Both the position numbers and the translations under genes were made by a program. The notes under the pieces were generated by a model. That model had not been told where the DNA came from. It saw nothing but the letters and a program-made list of their open reading frames with translations, and did no database searches. From Streptomyces sp. DH5 (GTDB lineage Bacteria > Actinomycetota > Actinomycetes > Streptomycetales > Streptomycetaceae): a stretch of DNA of 64,000 bases. This document shows positions 27,431-35,217 of this stretch, piece by piece (within the stretch, counting starts at the first letter, position 1; every line of letters starts with the position of its first letter). The stretch covers positions 27,219-91,218 of the forward strand of contig NZ_JAHWGP010000033.1 in NCBI RefSeq assembly GCF_020873915.1, read 5' to 3'.

Positions 27431-29275
27431 ATGATTACTTCCGTACTGGTGGCGAACCGGGGCGAGATCGCCTGCCGCATCGCCCGCACCTGCCGTGAGC
27501 TGGGCATCCGCACGGTCGCCGTGCACTCGGACGCCGACGGGAACGCCCTGCACGTCCGCGTCGCGGACACGGCGGTACGACTCCCGGGGGCGGCGCCCGC
27601 CGACACCTACCTGCGCGGCGACCTGATCGTGAAGGCCGCCCTCGCGGCCGGCGCGGACGCCGTGCACCCCGGCTACGGCTTCCTCTCCGAGAACGCCGGC
27701 TTCGCGCGGGCCGTCCAGGACGCCGGCCTGGTCTGGATCGGGCCGCCCCCGGAGGCGATCGAGGCGATGGCGTCCAAGACGCGCGCCAAGGACCTCATGG
27801 GCATCGAGCCCCTGCGCGAGGTCACCGAGGCCGACCTGCCGGTGCTGGTGAAGGCCGCGGCGGGCGGCGGCGGACGCGGCATGCGCGTCGTACGGCGCCT
27901 CGCTGACCTGGAGGGCGAACTGGCCGCCGCCCGCGCGGAGGCCGCGAGCGCCTTCGGCGACGGGGAGGTGTTCACCGAGCCCTACGTGGAGGGCGGACGC
28001 CACGTCGAGGTGCAGGTCCTCGCCGACACCCACGGCACCGTGTGGGCGCTCGGCACCCGCGACTGCTCCCTCCAGCGCCGCCACCAGAAGGTGATCGAGG
28101 AGGCCCCGGCCCCCGGGCTCCCGGCGCGGCTCACCGAGGAACTGCACGCCCTCGCCGTACGCGCCGCACGCGCCGTCTCCTACGTCGGCGCCGGCACCGT
28201 GGAGTTCCTCGTCGCCGACGGCCGGGCGCACTTCCTGGAGATGAACACCCGCCTCCAGGTCGAACACCCGGTGACCGAAGCCGTGTTCGGCATCGACCTG
28301 GTCGCCGGGCAGATCAGGGTCGCCGAGGGCCACGCCCTGGACCCCGCCCCCCCGCCCGCGCGCGGACACGCCGTGGAGGCCCGCCTCTACGCCGAGGACC
28401 CGGCCCAGGGGTGGGCCCCGCAGACCGGCCGGCTGCACCGCCTCACCGTCCCCGACGGCGTGCGCCTGGACACCGGCTACACCGACGGCGACGACATCGG
28501 CGTCCACTACGACCCCATGCTCGCCAAGGTCGTCGCCCACGCGCCCACCCGCGCCGAGGCGATCCGCACCCTGGCCTCCGCCCTCGACCGCGCCGAGATC
28601 CACGGCCCCGTCACCAACCGGGACCTCCTCGTCCGCTCCCTGCGCCACGAGGAGTTCACCGCGGTCCGGATGGACACCGGCTTCTACGACCGCCACCTGC
28701 CCGCCCTCACCGAACCCGCCCCCGACCCGCACGCCCCGCTCGCCGCGGCCCTCGCCGACGCCCACGGCCGCTCCCGCTTCGGCGGCTGGCGCAACCTCGC
28801 CTCGCAGCCGCAGGTCAAGCGGTACGCCATGGAGGGCGAGGAACACGAGGTCCGTTACCGGCACACACGCGAGGGCTTCGAGGCCGACGGTGTGGGGGTC
28901 GTGCACGCCGACGCGAGGCTGGTGATCCTGGACGTGGACGGCGTACGGCGCCGCTACGAGGTCAGCCGCTACGGCGACCGCGTGTACGTGGGCGCCACCG
29001 CGCTCACCGCCCTGCCCCGCTTCCCCGACCCCACCGCCGAGCACGCCCCCGGTTCCCTGCTGGCCCCCATGCCGGGCACGGTCGTCCGCATCGCGGAGGG
29101 CCTGACCGAGGGAGCCGCGGTGGAGGCCGGACAGCCGCTCCTCTGGCTGGAGGCCATGAAGATGCAGCACAGGATCACGGCCCCGGTCACGGGAGTCGTC
29201 AGTGCCCTGCACGCAACTCCCGGCCGGCAGGTAGAGGTCGGCACCCTCCTGGCGGTCGTAGAAGCAACCCCTTAA
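27431..29275 (+). CDS. Biotin carboxylase/biotin carrier alpha subunit of the acyl-CoA carboxylase
   Basis: This 614-residue subunit combines a biotin carboxylase and a biotin carrier. The biotin carboxylase domain shows SVLVANRGEIACRIART, HPGYGFLSENA, the ATP-grasp glycine loop KAAAGGGGRGMRVV, and the catalytic stretch FLEMNTRLQVEHPVTE. A BT linker follows, and the C-terminal carrier domain holds the biotinyl lysine in LEAMKMQH. The linker between MASKTRAK and the glycine loop is about 18 residues shorter than in E. coli AccC and lacks the usual AGVP-type segment, which is unusual. ATG 27431 follows GAGG. It forms the holoenzyme with the preceding beta subunit. Confidence 0.92.
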   Translation: MITSVLVANRGEIACRIARTCRELGIRTVAVHSDADGNALHVRVADTAVRLPGAAPADTYLRGDLIVKAALAAGADAVHPGYGFLSENAGFARAVQDAGLVWIGPPPEAIEAMASKTRAKDLMGIEPLREVTEADLPVLVKAAAGGGGRGMRVVRRLADLEGELAAARAEAASAFGDGEVFTEPYVEGGRHVEVQVLADTHGTVWALGTRDCSLQRRHQKVIEEAPAPGLPARLTEELHALAVRAARAVSYVGAGTVEFLVADGRAHFLEMNTRLQVEHPVTEAVFGIDLVAGQIRVAEGHALDPAPPPARGHAVEARLYAEDPAQGWAPQTGRLHRLTVPDGVRLDTGYTDGDDIGVHYDPMLAKVVAHAPTRAEAIRTLASALDRAEIHGPVTNRDLLVRSLRHEEFTAVRMDTGFYDRHLPALTEPAPDPHAPLAAALADAHGRSRFGGWRNLASQPQVKRYAMEGEEHEVRYRHTREGFEADGVGVVHADARLVILDVDGVRRRYEVSRYGDRVYVGATALTALPRFPDPTAEHAPGSLLAPMPGTVVRIAEGLTEGAAVEAGQPLLWLEAMKMQHRITAPVTGVVSALHATPGRQVEVGTLLAVVEATP

Positions 29276-29375
29276 GGACGCGAGGAACCACGCCTTTCAA
29301 CGGCGCGAGGAACCACGTCCCTCAGGGGCGCGGGGAACTGCGCGAGAAACCACGAAGCACCCGCACTCTCGCGAC
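29276..29375. repeat. Intergenic Streptomyces-type GC-rich dispersed repeat
   Basis: The gap between the carboxylase and dehydrogenase genes contains three related units: GCGAGGAACCACG twice, then CAGGGGCGCGGGGAACTGCG followed by AACCACG. The last form closely resembles the sequence at 49328-49358 between purU and the anti-sigma gene. I recognise this motif as a very common intergenic element in Streptomyces chromosomes, often near transcription ends. Confidence 0.6.
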
Positions 29376-29406
29376 AACCCGAAGCACCTCCCCCTTAGGA
29401 GCGCTC

Positions 29407-30546
29407 ATGCCGGTGATCGAATCAGAAGAACACAAGGCTCTCCGCGAAGCGGTCGCCGCGTTCGCGAGCAACCACCCCCGCACTACCTCCCGCACCGACA
29501 ACCGCCCGTTCTGGCAGGAAGCCGCCAAGCTCGGCTACATCGGCGTCAACCTGCCGGAGGCATACGGCGGTGGCGGCGGCGGCATCACCGAACTGTCCCT
29601 CGTCTCGGAGGAAATGGGCGCCGCCGGCAACCCCCTGCTGATGATGATCGTCTCCCCGGCGATCTGCGGCACCGTCATCTCCCGCTTCGGCACCGAGGCA
29701 CAGAAGCGGGAGTGGCTGCCCGCCCTGGCCGACGGCAGCCGCCTGATGGCCTTCGGAATCACCGAACCCGACGCCGGATCCAACAGCCACCGCATCACCA
29801 CGACGGCACGCCGGGACGGCGCCGACTGGCTCCTCACCGGCCGCAAGGTGTTCGTCTCCGGGGTCGACATCGCCGACGCCACCCTCATCGTGGGCCGCAC
29901 CGAGGACGCCTGCACGGGGAAACTCAAACCCTGCCTGTTCATCGTCCCGCGCGATGCCGAGGGCTTCCAGCGGCGCCCCATCGACATGGAACTCCACTCC
30001 GTGGAGAAGCAGTTCGAGCTGGTCCTCGACGACGTGCGGCTGCCCGCCGACGCGCTCGTCGGTGACGAGGACGCCGGACTGCTCCAGCTCTTCGCCGGCC
30101 TGAACCCCGAACGCATCATGACCGCCGCCTTCGCGATCGGCATGGGCCGCTACGCGCTCGGCCGCGCCGTCGAGTACGCGCGTGAGCGCACCGTCTGGAA
30201 GGCCCCCATCGGCTCCCACCAGGCGATCGCCCACCCCCTCGCCCAGGCGCACATCGAACTCGAACTCGCCCGCCTGATGATGCAGAAGGCCGCCCACCTC
30301 TACGACGCCGGTGACGACATCGGCGCCGGCGAGGCCGCCAACATGGCCAAGTACGCGGCCGGGGAGGCCTGCGTGAAGGCCGTCGACCAGGCCGTGCACA
30401 CCCTCGGCGGGAACGGCCTCACCCGCGAGTACGGGCTCGCCTCGCTGATAACGGCCGCGCGCGTGTCTCGTATCGCCCCGGTCAGCCGGGAGATGATTCT
30501 CAACTACGTCTCCCACCAGACCCTGGGCCTGCCCAAGTCGTACTAA
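29407..30546 (+). CDS. Acyl-CoA dehydrogenase
   Basis: The 379-residue flavoenzyme oxidises an acyl-CoA to the trans-2-enoyl-CoA and feeds electrons to ETF. The ACAD signatures are present: FGITEPDAGSNSHRITTTA (FAD and substrate strand), GRKVFVSGVDIADA, and the C-terminal helical domain with IGMGRYALGRAVEYARER and VHTLGGNGLTREYGLA. The catalytic base cannot be assigned with certainty by eye. In this operon it would act on citronellyl-CoA-like or branched acyl-CoA, as AtuD or LiuA do. ATG 29407 is preceded by AGGAG. The repeat-containing 130-base gap upstream could hold an internal promoter. Confidence 0.92.
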   Translation: MPVIESEEHKALREAVAAFASNHPRTTSRTDNRPFWQEAAKLGYIGVNLPEAYGGGGGGITELSLVSEEMGAAGNPLLMMIVSPAICGTVISRFGTEAQKREWLPALADGSRLMAFGITEPDAGSNSHRITTTARRDGADWLLTGRKVFVSGVDIADATLIVGRTEDACTGKLKPCLFIVPRDAEGFQRRPIDMELHSVEKQFELVLDDVRLPADALVGDEDAGLLQLFAGLNPERIMTAAFAIGMGRYALGRAVEYARERTVWKAPIGSHQAIAHPLAQAHIELELARLMMQKAAHLYDAGDDIGAGEAANMAKYAAGEACVKAVDQAVHTLGGNGLTREYGLASLITAARVSRIAPVSREMILNYVSHQTLGLPKSY

Positions 30547-30600
30547 GGGGTGTCCGACACCCCCAGGCCCGGCAGCCTCACCGGCCGTCTTGGAGGAACC

Positions 30601-32181
30601 ATGTTCCGAAGCGAGTACGCAGACGTCCCCCCGGTCGACCTCCCCATCCACGACGCGGTGCTCGCCCGGGCCGCCGAGTTCGGGGACACCCCGGCACTGA
30701 TCGACGGCACCGACGGCACCACCCTCACCTACGAACAGGTCGACCGCTTCCACCGGCGGGTCGCCGCCGGACTGGCCGAGGCGGGCGTGCGCAAGGGCGA
30801 CGTGCTCGCCCTGCACAGCCCCAACACCATCGCCTTCCCCACCGCCTTCTACGCGGCCACCCGCGCGGGCGCCTCCGTCACCACCGTCCACCCCCTGGCC
30901 ACCGCCGAGGAGTTCGCCAAGCAGCTGACGGACTGCGCGGCCCGCTGGATCGTCACCGTCTCCCCGCTGCTGGAGACCGCGCGCAGGGCGGCCGAACTCG
31001 CGGGCGGGGTGGAGGAGATCTTCGTCTGCGACAGCGCGCCCGGACACCGCTCCCTGATCGACATGCTGGCCTCCACGGCCCCCGAACCGGTCGTCGACAT
31101 CGACCCGGCCGAGGACGTCGCCGCGCTGCCGTACTCCTCCGGCACCACCGGCGTCCCCAAGGGCGTCATGCTCACCCACCGGCAGATCGCCACCAACCTC
31201 GCCCAGCTCCAGCCGTCCATCACGGCCGGCCCCGGCGACCGCATCCTCGCCGTGCTGCCCTTCTTCCACATCTACGGCCTGACCGCCCTGATGAACGCCC
31301 CCCTGCGGCAGGGCGCCACCGTCGTCGTCCTCCCCCGCTTCGACCTGGAGACGTTCCTCGCGGCCATCCAGAACCACCGCATCACCGGCCTGTACGTCGC
31401 CCCGCCCATCGTGCTGGCCCTCGCCAAACACCCCCTGATCGCCGAGTACGACCTGTCCTCCCTCAAGCACGTCGTCAGCGCCGCCGCGCCCCTGGACGCG
31501 AGCCTCGCCGCCGCCTGCTCGCAGCGGCTCGGACTGCCGCCCGTCGGCCAGGCGTACGGCATGACGGAACTGTCGCCGGGCACCCACGTCGTCCCGCTGG
31601 ACGCCATGGACGACGCGCCGCCCGGCACCGTCGGCAAGCTGCTCGCCGGCACCGAGATGCGGATCGTCTCCCTCGACGACCCCGGCAAGGACCTCGGGCC
31701 CGGCGAGTCCGGCGAGATCCTCATCCGCGGCCCCCAGGTGATGAAGGGCTACCTCGGCCGGCCCGACGCCACCGCCGCGATGATCGACCAGGACGGCTGG
31801 CTGCACACCGGGGACGTCGGCCACGTCGACCGGGACGGCTGGCTCTTCGTCGTCGACCGGGTGAAGGAACTCATCAAGTACAAGGGCTTCCAGGTCGCCC
31901 CCGCCGAGCTCGAAGCCCTGCTCCTCGCCCACCCCGGCATCGCCGACGCGGCCGTCGTCGGCGTCTACGACGAGGACGGCAACGAGGTCCCGCACGCCTT
32001 CGTCGTCCGCCGCCCCACCGCCCCCGGCCTCACCGACGGCGAGGTCATGACGCACGTCGCCGAACGCGTCGCCCCGTACAAACGCGTCCGCGCCGTCACC
32101 TTCGTCGACGGCGTGCCGCGCGCCGCCTCCGGAAAGATCCTGCGCCGCGAGCTCCGCACGGCGCACGAGGAGCCCTCGTGA
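30601..32181 (+). CDS. 4-coumarate-CoA ligase-like acyl-CoA synthetase
   Basis: This 526-residue adenylate-forming enzyme activates a carboxylic acid to its CoA thioester with ATP. The AMP-binding motif YSSGTTGVPKGVMLTH is complete, as are GQAYGMTELSPG, the hinge region (GWLHTGDVGHVDRDGWLFVVDR) and the C-terminal catalytic Lys in PRAASGKILRREL. The overall pattern is that of plant-like 4CL. A homologue in S. coelicolor in a similar gene setting is a known cinnamate/coumarate-CoA ligase. It would perform the first committed step of the operon's pathway. ATG 30601 follows a strong GGAGG. The stop overlaps the hydratase start. Confidence 0.92.
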   Translation: MFRSEYADVPPVDLPIHDAVLARAAEFGDTPALIDGTDGTTLTYEQVDRFHRRVAAGLAEAGVRKGDVLALHSPNTIAFPTAFYAATRAGASVTTVHPLATAEEFAKQLTDCAARWIVTVSPLLETARRAAELAGGVEEIFVCDSAPGHRSLIDMLASTAPEPVVDIDPAEDVAALPYSSGTTGVPKGVMLTHRQIATNLAQLQPSITAGPGDRILAVLPFFHIYGLTALMNAPLRQGATVVVLPRFDLETFLAAIQNHRITGLYVAPPIVLALAKHPLIAEYDLSSLKHVVSAAAPLDASLAAACSQRLGLPPVGQAYGMTELSPGTHVVPLDAMDDAPPGTVGKLLAGTEMRIVSLDDPGKDLGPGESGEILIRGPQVMKGYLGRPDATAAMIDQDGWLHTGDVGHVDRDGWLFVVDRVKELIKYKGFQVAPAELEALLLAHPGIADAAVVGVYDEDGNEVPHAFVVRRPTAPGLTDGEVMTHVAERVAPYKRVRAVTFVDGVPRAASGKILRRELRTAHEEPS

Positions 32182-32912
32182 CCCTGATCGGCCGCACCCG
32201 TGCCCGGGGCGTCGAAACGCTCACCCTCGACGCCCCGCAACGCCGCAACGCCCTGTCCGCCGCCCTCGTCGGCGAACTCGCCGGCGCGCTCGCCGACGCC
32301 GGCCGGGACACCGGCGTCCGCGCCGTGGTCCTCACCCACACCGGCACCACCTTCAGCGCGGGCGCCGACCTGCGCGACCCGCCCGCCCCCGACGCGCTGG
32401 TGGGTCTGCTGCGGCAGATCGTCGAGCTGCCCCGACCCGTCGTCGCCCGCGTCACCGGCCACGTCCGCGCGGGCGGGCTCGGACTCCTCGGCGCCTGCGA
32501 CATCGCCGTCGCCTCCCACGCGGCGACGTTCGCCTTCACCGAGGTCCGCATCGGGGTCGCCCCGGCCGTGATCTCCCTGCCGCTGCTGCCCCGCACCGAC
32601 CCGCGCGTCCTCGCCCGCCACTGCCTCACCGGGGAACGCCTCGACACCGGCGAAGCGGCCCGCGCCGGCCTGATCACGGCGGCCGGCGAGGACGTGGACG
32701 AGGTGCTCGCCCCGATCCTCGACGGACTGCGCCGGTCCGCCCCCGAAGCCCTGGCCGAGACGAAACGGCTGCTCACGGCTAGGGTGCTGGAGACCTTCGA
32801 CCGGGACGCGGCCGCCCTGACCGCGCTCTCGGCACGCCTCTTCGCCTCCGCCCACGCGCGCGAGGGGATGACGGCCTTCCTCGAACGACGGGATCCGGAA
32901 TGGGTGGTGTGA
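32178..32912 (+). CDS. Enoyl-CoA hydratase/isomerase family protein
   Basis: The 244-residue crotonase-fold protein should hydrate the enoyl-CoA produced upstream. The oxyanion-hole segments are TFSAGADLRD and VTGHVRAGGLGLLGACDIAVA. The second catalytic Glu of classical hydratases (GCE) is not conserved, but FAFTEVRIGVAPAVI supplies a Glu. The exact reaction (hydratase, isomerase or lyase) is therefore open. GTG 32178 overlaps the ligase stop, and its own stop overlaps the TetR start, so it is tightly built into the operon. AtuE-type hydratases act on isohexenylglutaconyl-CoA in the Pseudomonas pathway, which would be the analogous step. Confidence 0.88.
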   Translation: MTLIGRTRARGVETLTLDAPQRRNALSAALVGELAGALADAGRDTGVRAVVLTHTGTTFSAGADLRDPPAPDALVGLLRQIVELPRPVVARVTGHVRAGGLGLLGACDIAVASHAATFAFTEVRIGVAPAVISLPLLPRTDPRVLARHCLTGERLDTGEAARAGLITAAGEDVDEVLAPILDGLRRSAPEALAETKRLLTARVLETFDRDAAALTALSARLFASAHAREGMTAFLERRDPEWVV

Positions 32913-33514
32913 GCACGACCGACCGTGCGGAACGATTCCCCAAGCAGGACCGCAGCCGGGCCACCCGGCAGCGGCTCCTGGAAGCCGCCGTGGCCTGCCT
33001 CGCCGAACACGGCTGGGCGGGCTCCACGGTCACCGTCGTCGCCGAACGCGCCGGCGTCTCCCGGGGAGCCGCCCAGCACCACTTCCCCACCCGCGAGGAC
33101 CTGTTCACGGCCGCCGTCGAGTACGTCGCCGAGGAACGCTCCACCGCGCTGCGCGCCCTCTTCCCGGAGGGCGCCGCCGCCGGCGACCGCCGGGCGGTCG
33201 TCGAGGCACTGGTCGGCCTCTACACCGGGCCCGTCTTCCGCGCGGCGCTCCACCTCTGGGTCGCCGCCTCCAACGAGGAACAGCTGCGCCCGCGCGTGAC
33301 CGAACTGGAACTGCGGGTCGGCCGCGAGTCGCACCGCATCGCCGTCGAACTCCTCCACGCCGACGAGTCCCGCCCCGGCGTCCGCGAAACCGTCCAGGGC
33401 CTCCTCGACATGGCCCGCGGCCTGGGCCTGGCCACCCTCCTCACCGACGACACCGCCCGCCGCGCACGCGTGGTGGCCCAGTGGGCGGCCCTGCTGGACG
33501 AGGCGCTGGGCTGA
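32909..33514 (+). CDS. TetR-family regulator of the catabolic operon
   Basis: The 201-residue regulator has a TetR helix-turn-helix (about residues 15-60: RQRLLEAAVACLAEHG, then VAERAGVSRGAAQHHF). GTG 32909 forms a GTGA overlap with the hydratase stop. ATG 32900 is a less likely in-frame alternative. As the last metabolic gene of the operon it probably senses the pathway acid or its CoA ester and regulates the promoter upstream of 23354 or 29407. No palindrome clearly matching a TetR site was found in those short leaders. Confidence 0.88.
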   Translation: MSTTDRAERFPKQDRSRATRQRLLEAAVACLAEHGWAGSTVTVVAERAGVSRGAAQHHFPTREDLFTAAVEYVAEERSTALRALFPEGAAAGDRRAVVEALVGLYTGPVFRAALHLWVAASNEEQLRPRVTELELRVGRESHRIAVELLHADESRPGVRETVQGLLDMARGLGLATLLTDDTARRARVVAQWAALLDEALG

Positions 33515-33517
33515 CCC

Positions 33518-34075
33518 GTGGGGGACTTCTGGCAGGTGATCGTCGACCTCGACGCGACCGGGACGGAGGCGGAACGGCTCGCGGACCACGTGGTCGGGTG
33601 GCTCGCGGCGGAGGGCGTCGTGCTCGCCGAGCGCACGCCCTGCGTGCCGGGGCAGCCCCTGGGACACCCGCCGGGCCCGCACTGGCACCGGGCGGTCACC
33701 GACGACTGGGACCGGGCCCCGTCCGACGGTCTCGCCGTCCGCACCGGCCGCACCGGCTTCACCAGCGGCGCCGACATGCCCGGCGCGGCCCTCTGCCCGC
33801 GCTGCACGGCGGTCACCCCGCTCGACGACGCGACCTGGGAACGCTTCACCCACGCCATGCGGACCTGGTACGACGAAGGCGCAGCCGACGTCGGCTGCCC
33901 CGCCTGCGCCGCGGCCGTCCCCCTCGCCGACTGGTCCTGGGACGAGGCACCCCTCGCCTTCGGCAGCCTGGGACTGGAGTTCTGCAACTGGCCCGAGCTC
34001 AGTCCGGGATTCCGCGCCCGGACGGCCGACGTGCTGCACGGGCACCGCACGGCGTTCGTGTGGGGCAAGCTGTAG
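33518..34075 (+). CDS. Conserved hypothetical protein with two CxxC pairs
   Basis: The 185-residue protein is not assigned to a function. It contains two CxxC knuckles, CPRCTAV at about residue 91 and CPACAAA at about 128, spaced as in a zinc ribbon, in a Trp-rich acidic context (WDRAPSDGL, WERFTHAMRTWYDEG, DWSWDEAPLAFG). The N-terminus FWQVIVDLDATGTEAERLAD resembles a small ferredoxin-like fold. GTG 33518 lies three bases after the TetR stop, so it is co-transcribed with the catabolic operon but need not take part in it. Confidence 0.7.
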   Translation: MGDFWQVIVDLDATGTEAERLADHVVGWLAAEGVVLAERTPCVPGQPLGHPPGPHWHRAVTDDWDRAPSDGLAVRTGRTGFTSGADMPGAALCPRCTAVTPLDDATWERFTHAMRTWYDEGAADVGCPACAAAVPLADWSWDEAPLAFGSLGLEFCNWPELSPGFRARTADVLHGHRTAFVWGKL

Positions 34076-34260
34076 CGGCCTGCGCCTCCACGGCCCGCCC
34101 GCGGGCCTCGCGCACCGCGCGGAGCGCGTCCCCGACGTCGTCCGCCGTCACCTCGCCGAGCGCGGCGAGGGTCCCGCCTCCGCCGCCGCCTCGGCCGGCG
34201 ACAACGCCGCCTCCCCGTCCTGCCCGCGGGACACCGCCCCGCTCCGGGAGCCCCGCCCGT
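34076..34260. other. Short intergenic stretch, possible minus-strand relic
   Basis: No intact gene fits between the two convergent genes. On the minus strand, two frames read in succession give a protein-like run (EAALSPAEAAAEAG, then TLAALGEVTADDVGDALRAV, ending REARGRAVEAQ) joined by a frameshift near 34160. This could be the end of a decayed small gene, or chance in very GC-rich DNA. No terminator hairpin was identified. Confidence 0.3.
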
Positions 34261-34929
34261 TCACGGGCTCAGCCGCTCCACCCGCCAGCCTCCGCCGGCC
34301 TCGGCGACGTACCGCAGGCGGTCGTGCAGACGGTTCTCCCGGCCCTGCCAGAACTCCACCGTCCGCGGGGTCACCCGGAAGCCGCCCCAGTGGGGCGGGA
34401 CCGGCACCTGCTCGCCCTCCGGGTAGCGGGCCGCCAGCCCGGCGTACGAGGCGTCCAGCTCCGCGCGGCCGGCGATCACCGATGACTGGCCGCTGGCCCA
34501 CGCGCCCAGCTGCGAGCCGTGCGGGCGGGTGCGGAAGTAGGCGGCCGTCTCGTCCCGGCCGGTGCGCCGCGCGGTGCCGGTGACGATGACCTGCCGGGCC
34601 ATCGGATGCCAGGGGAACAGCAGCGAGACGTGCGGGTTCTCCGCCAGGTCACGGCCCTTGCGGGAGTCGTAGTTCGTGTAGAAGACGAACCCGTCGTCGT
34701 CGAAGTGCTTCAGCAGCACCGTGCGCGAGCTGGGCCGTCCCTCCGCGTCCGCCGTCGAGACGACCACGGCGTTCGGCTCGAACAGGCCGCCGTCCGTCGC
34801 GGCCTGCTTGAACCAGCGCGCGAACTGCTCGACGGGTGTGGCGGCCAGGTCGGTCTCGGAGAGCCCCTCGGACCGGTACTGCTTGCGCATCGCGGCGAGC
34901 TGGAAGGGCACGGCGTCTCGGTCGGTCAC
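34261..34929 (-). CDS. pdxH: Pyridoxamine 5'-phosphate oxidase
   Basis: This 222-residue FMN enzyme oxidises pyridoxamine or pyridoxine 5'-phosphate to pyridoxal 5'-phosphate. Family motifs are [38 protein letters not shown], and the C-terminal dimerisation signature with [20 protein letters not shown] and LHDRLRY. GTG 34929 gives the usual N-terminus ([18 protein letters not shown]). The longer frame upstream is not conserved-looking. The gene is divergent from citrate synthase, and a direct-repeat/palindrome pair lies between them. It is the standard salvage enzyme and differs from the shorter PNPOx-fold protein at 56717. Confidence 0.94.
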   Translation of the reverse strand: MTDRDAVPFQLAAMRKQYRSEGLSETDLAATPVEQFARWFKQAATDGGLFEPNAVVVSTADAEGRPSSRTVLLKHFDDDGFVFYTNYDSRKGRDLAENPHVSLLFPWHPMARQVIVTGTARRTGRDETAAYFRTRPHGSQLGAWASGQSSVIAGRAELDASYAGLAARYPEGEQVPVPPHWGGFRVTPRTVEFWQGRENRLHDRLRYVAEAGGGWRVERLSP

Positions 34930-34985
34930 GCCGTCATCCTGCCGCACGAGCGCGGCCCCCGAGACGGTGGCGTACATCACGTGGT

Positions 34986-35026
34986 GGCACTGAGTGCCGC
35001 GAACTCTCCCCAAAGATGGCACTCAG
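34986..35026. promoter_or_regulatory. Palindrome and 32-bp spaced direct repeat upstream of pdxH and citrate synthase
   Basis: GGCACT-G-AGTGCC at 34986-34998 is a perfect palindrome. TGGCACTGAG at 34985 recurs as TGGCACTCAG at 35017-35026, a 32-base (three-turn) spacing. The site lies about 57 bases upstream of pdxH and 190 upstream of the citrate synthase gene, placing it in the divergent promoter region. The regulator is not known. Confidence 0.45.
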
Positions 35027-35217
35027 GGATATCGTGCAGGCACTGATCCGGTTGGGTGACCACCAGCCGGGGCACCACAGGGATGACGTCCCGGACCGCG
35101 AGTCCACACACCGTGACCGCGGATCCACCGGACGCGTCCGCTCGAGCCGACCGGACCGGCACATGGTCGTTCCACCCACAACACCATCTGTCACCCACCT
35201 CACCAAGGAGCCGCCAG

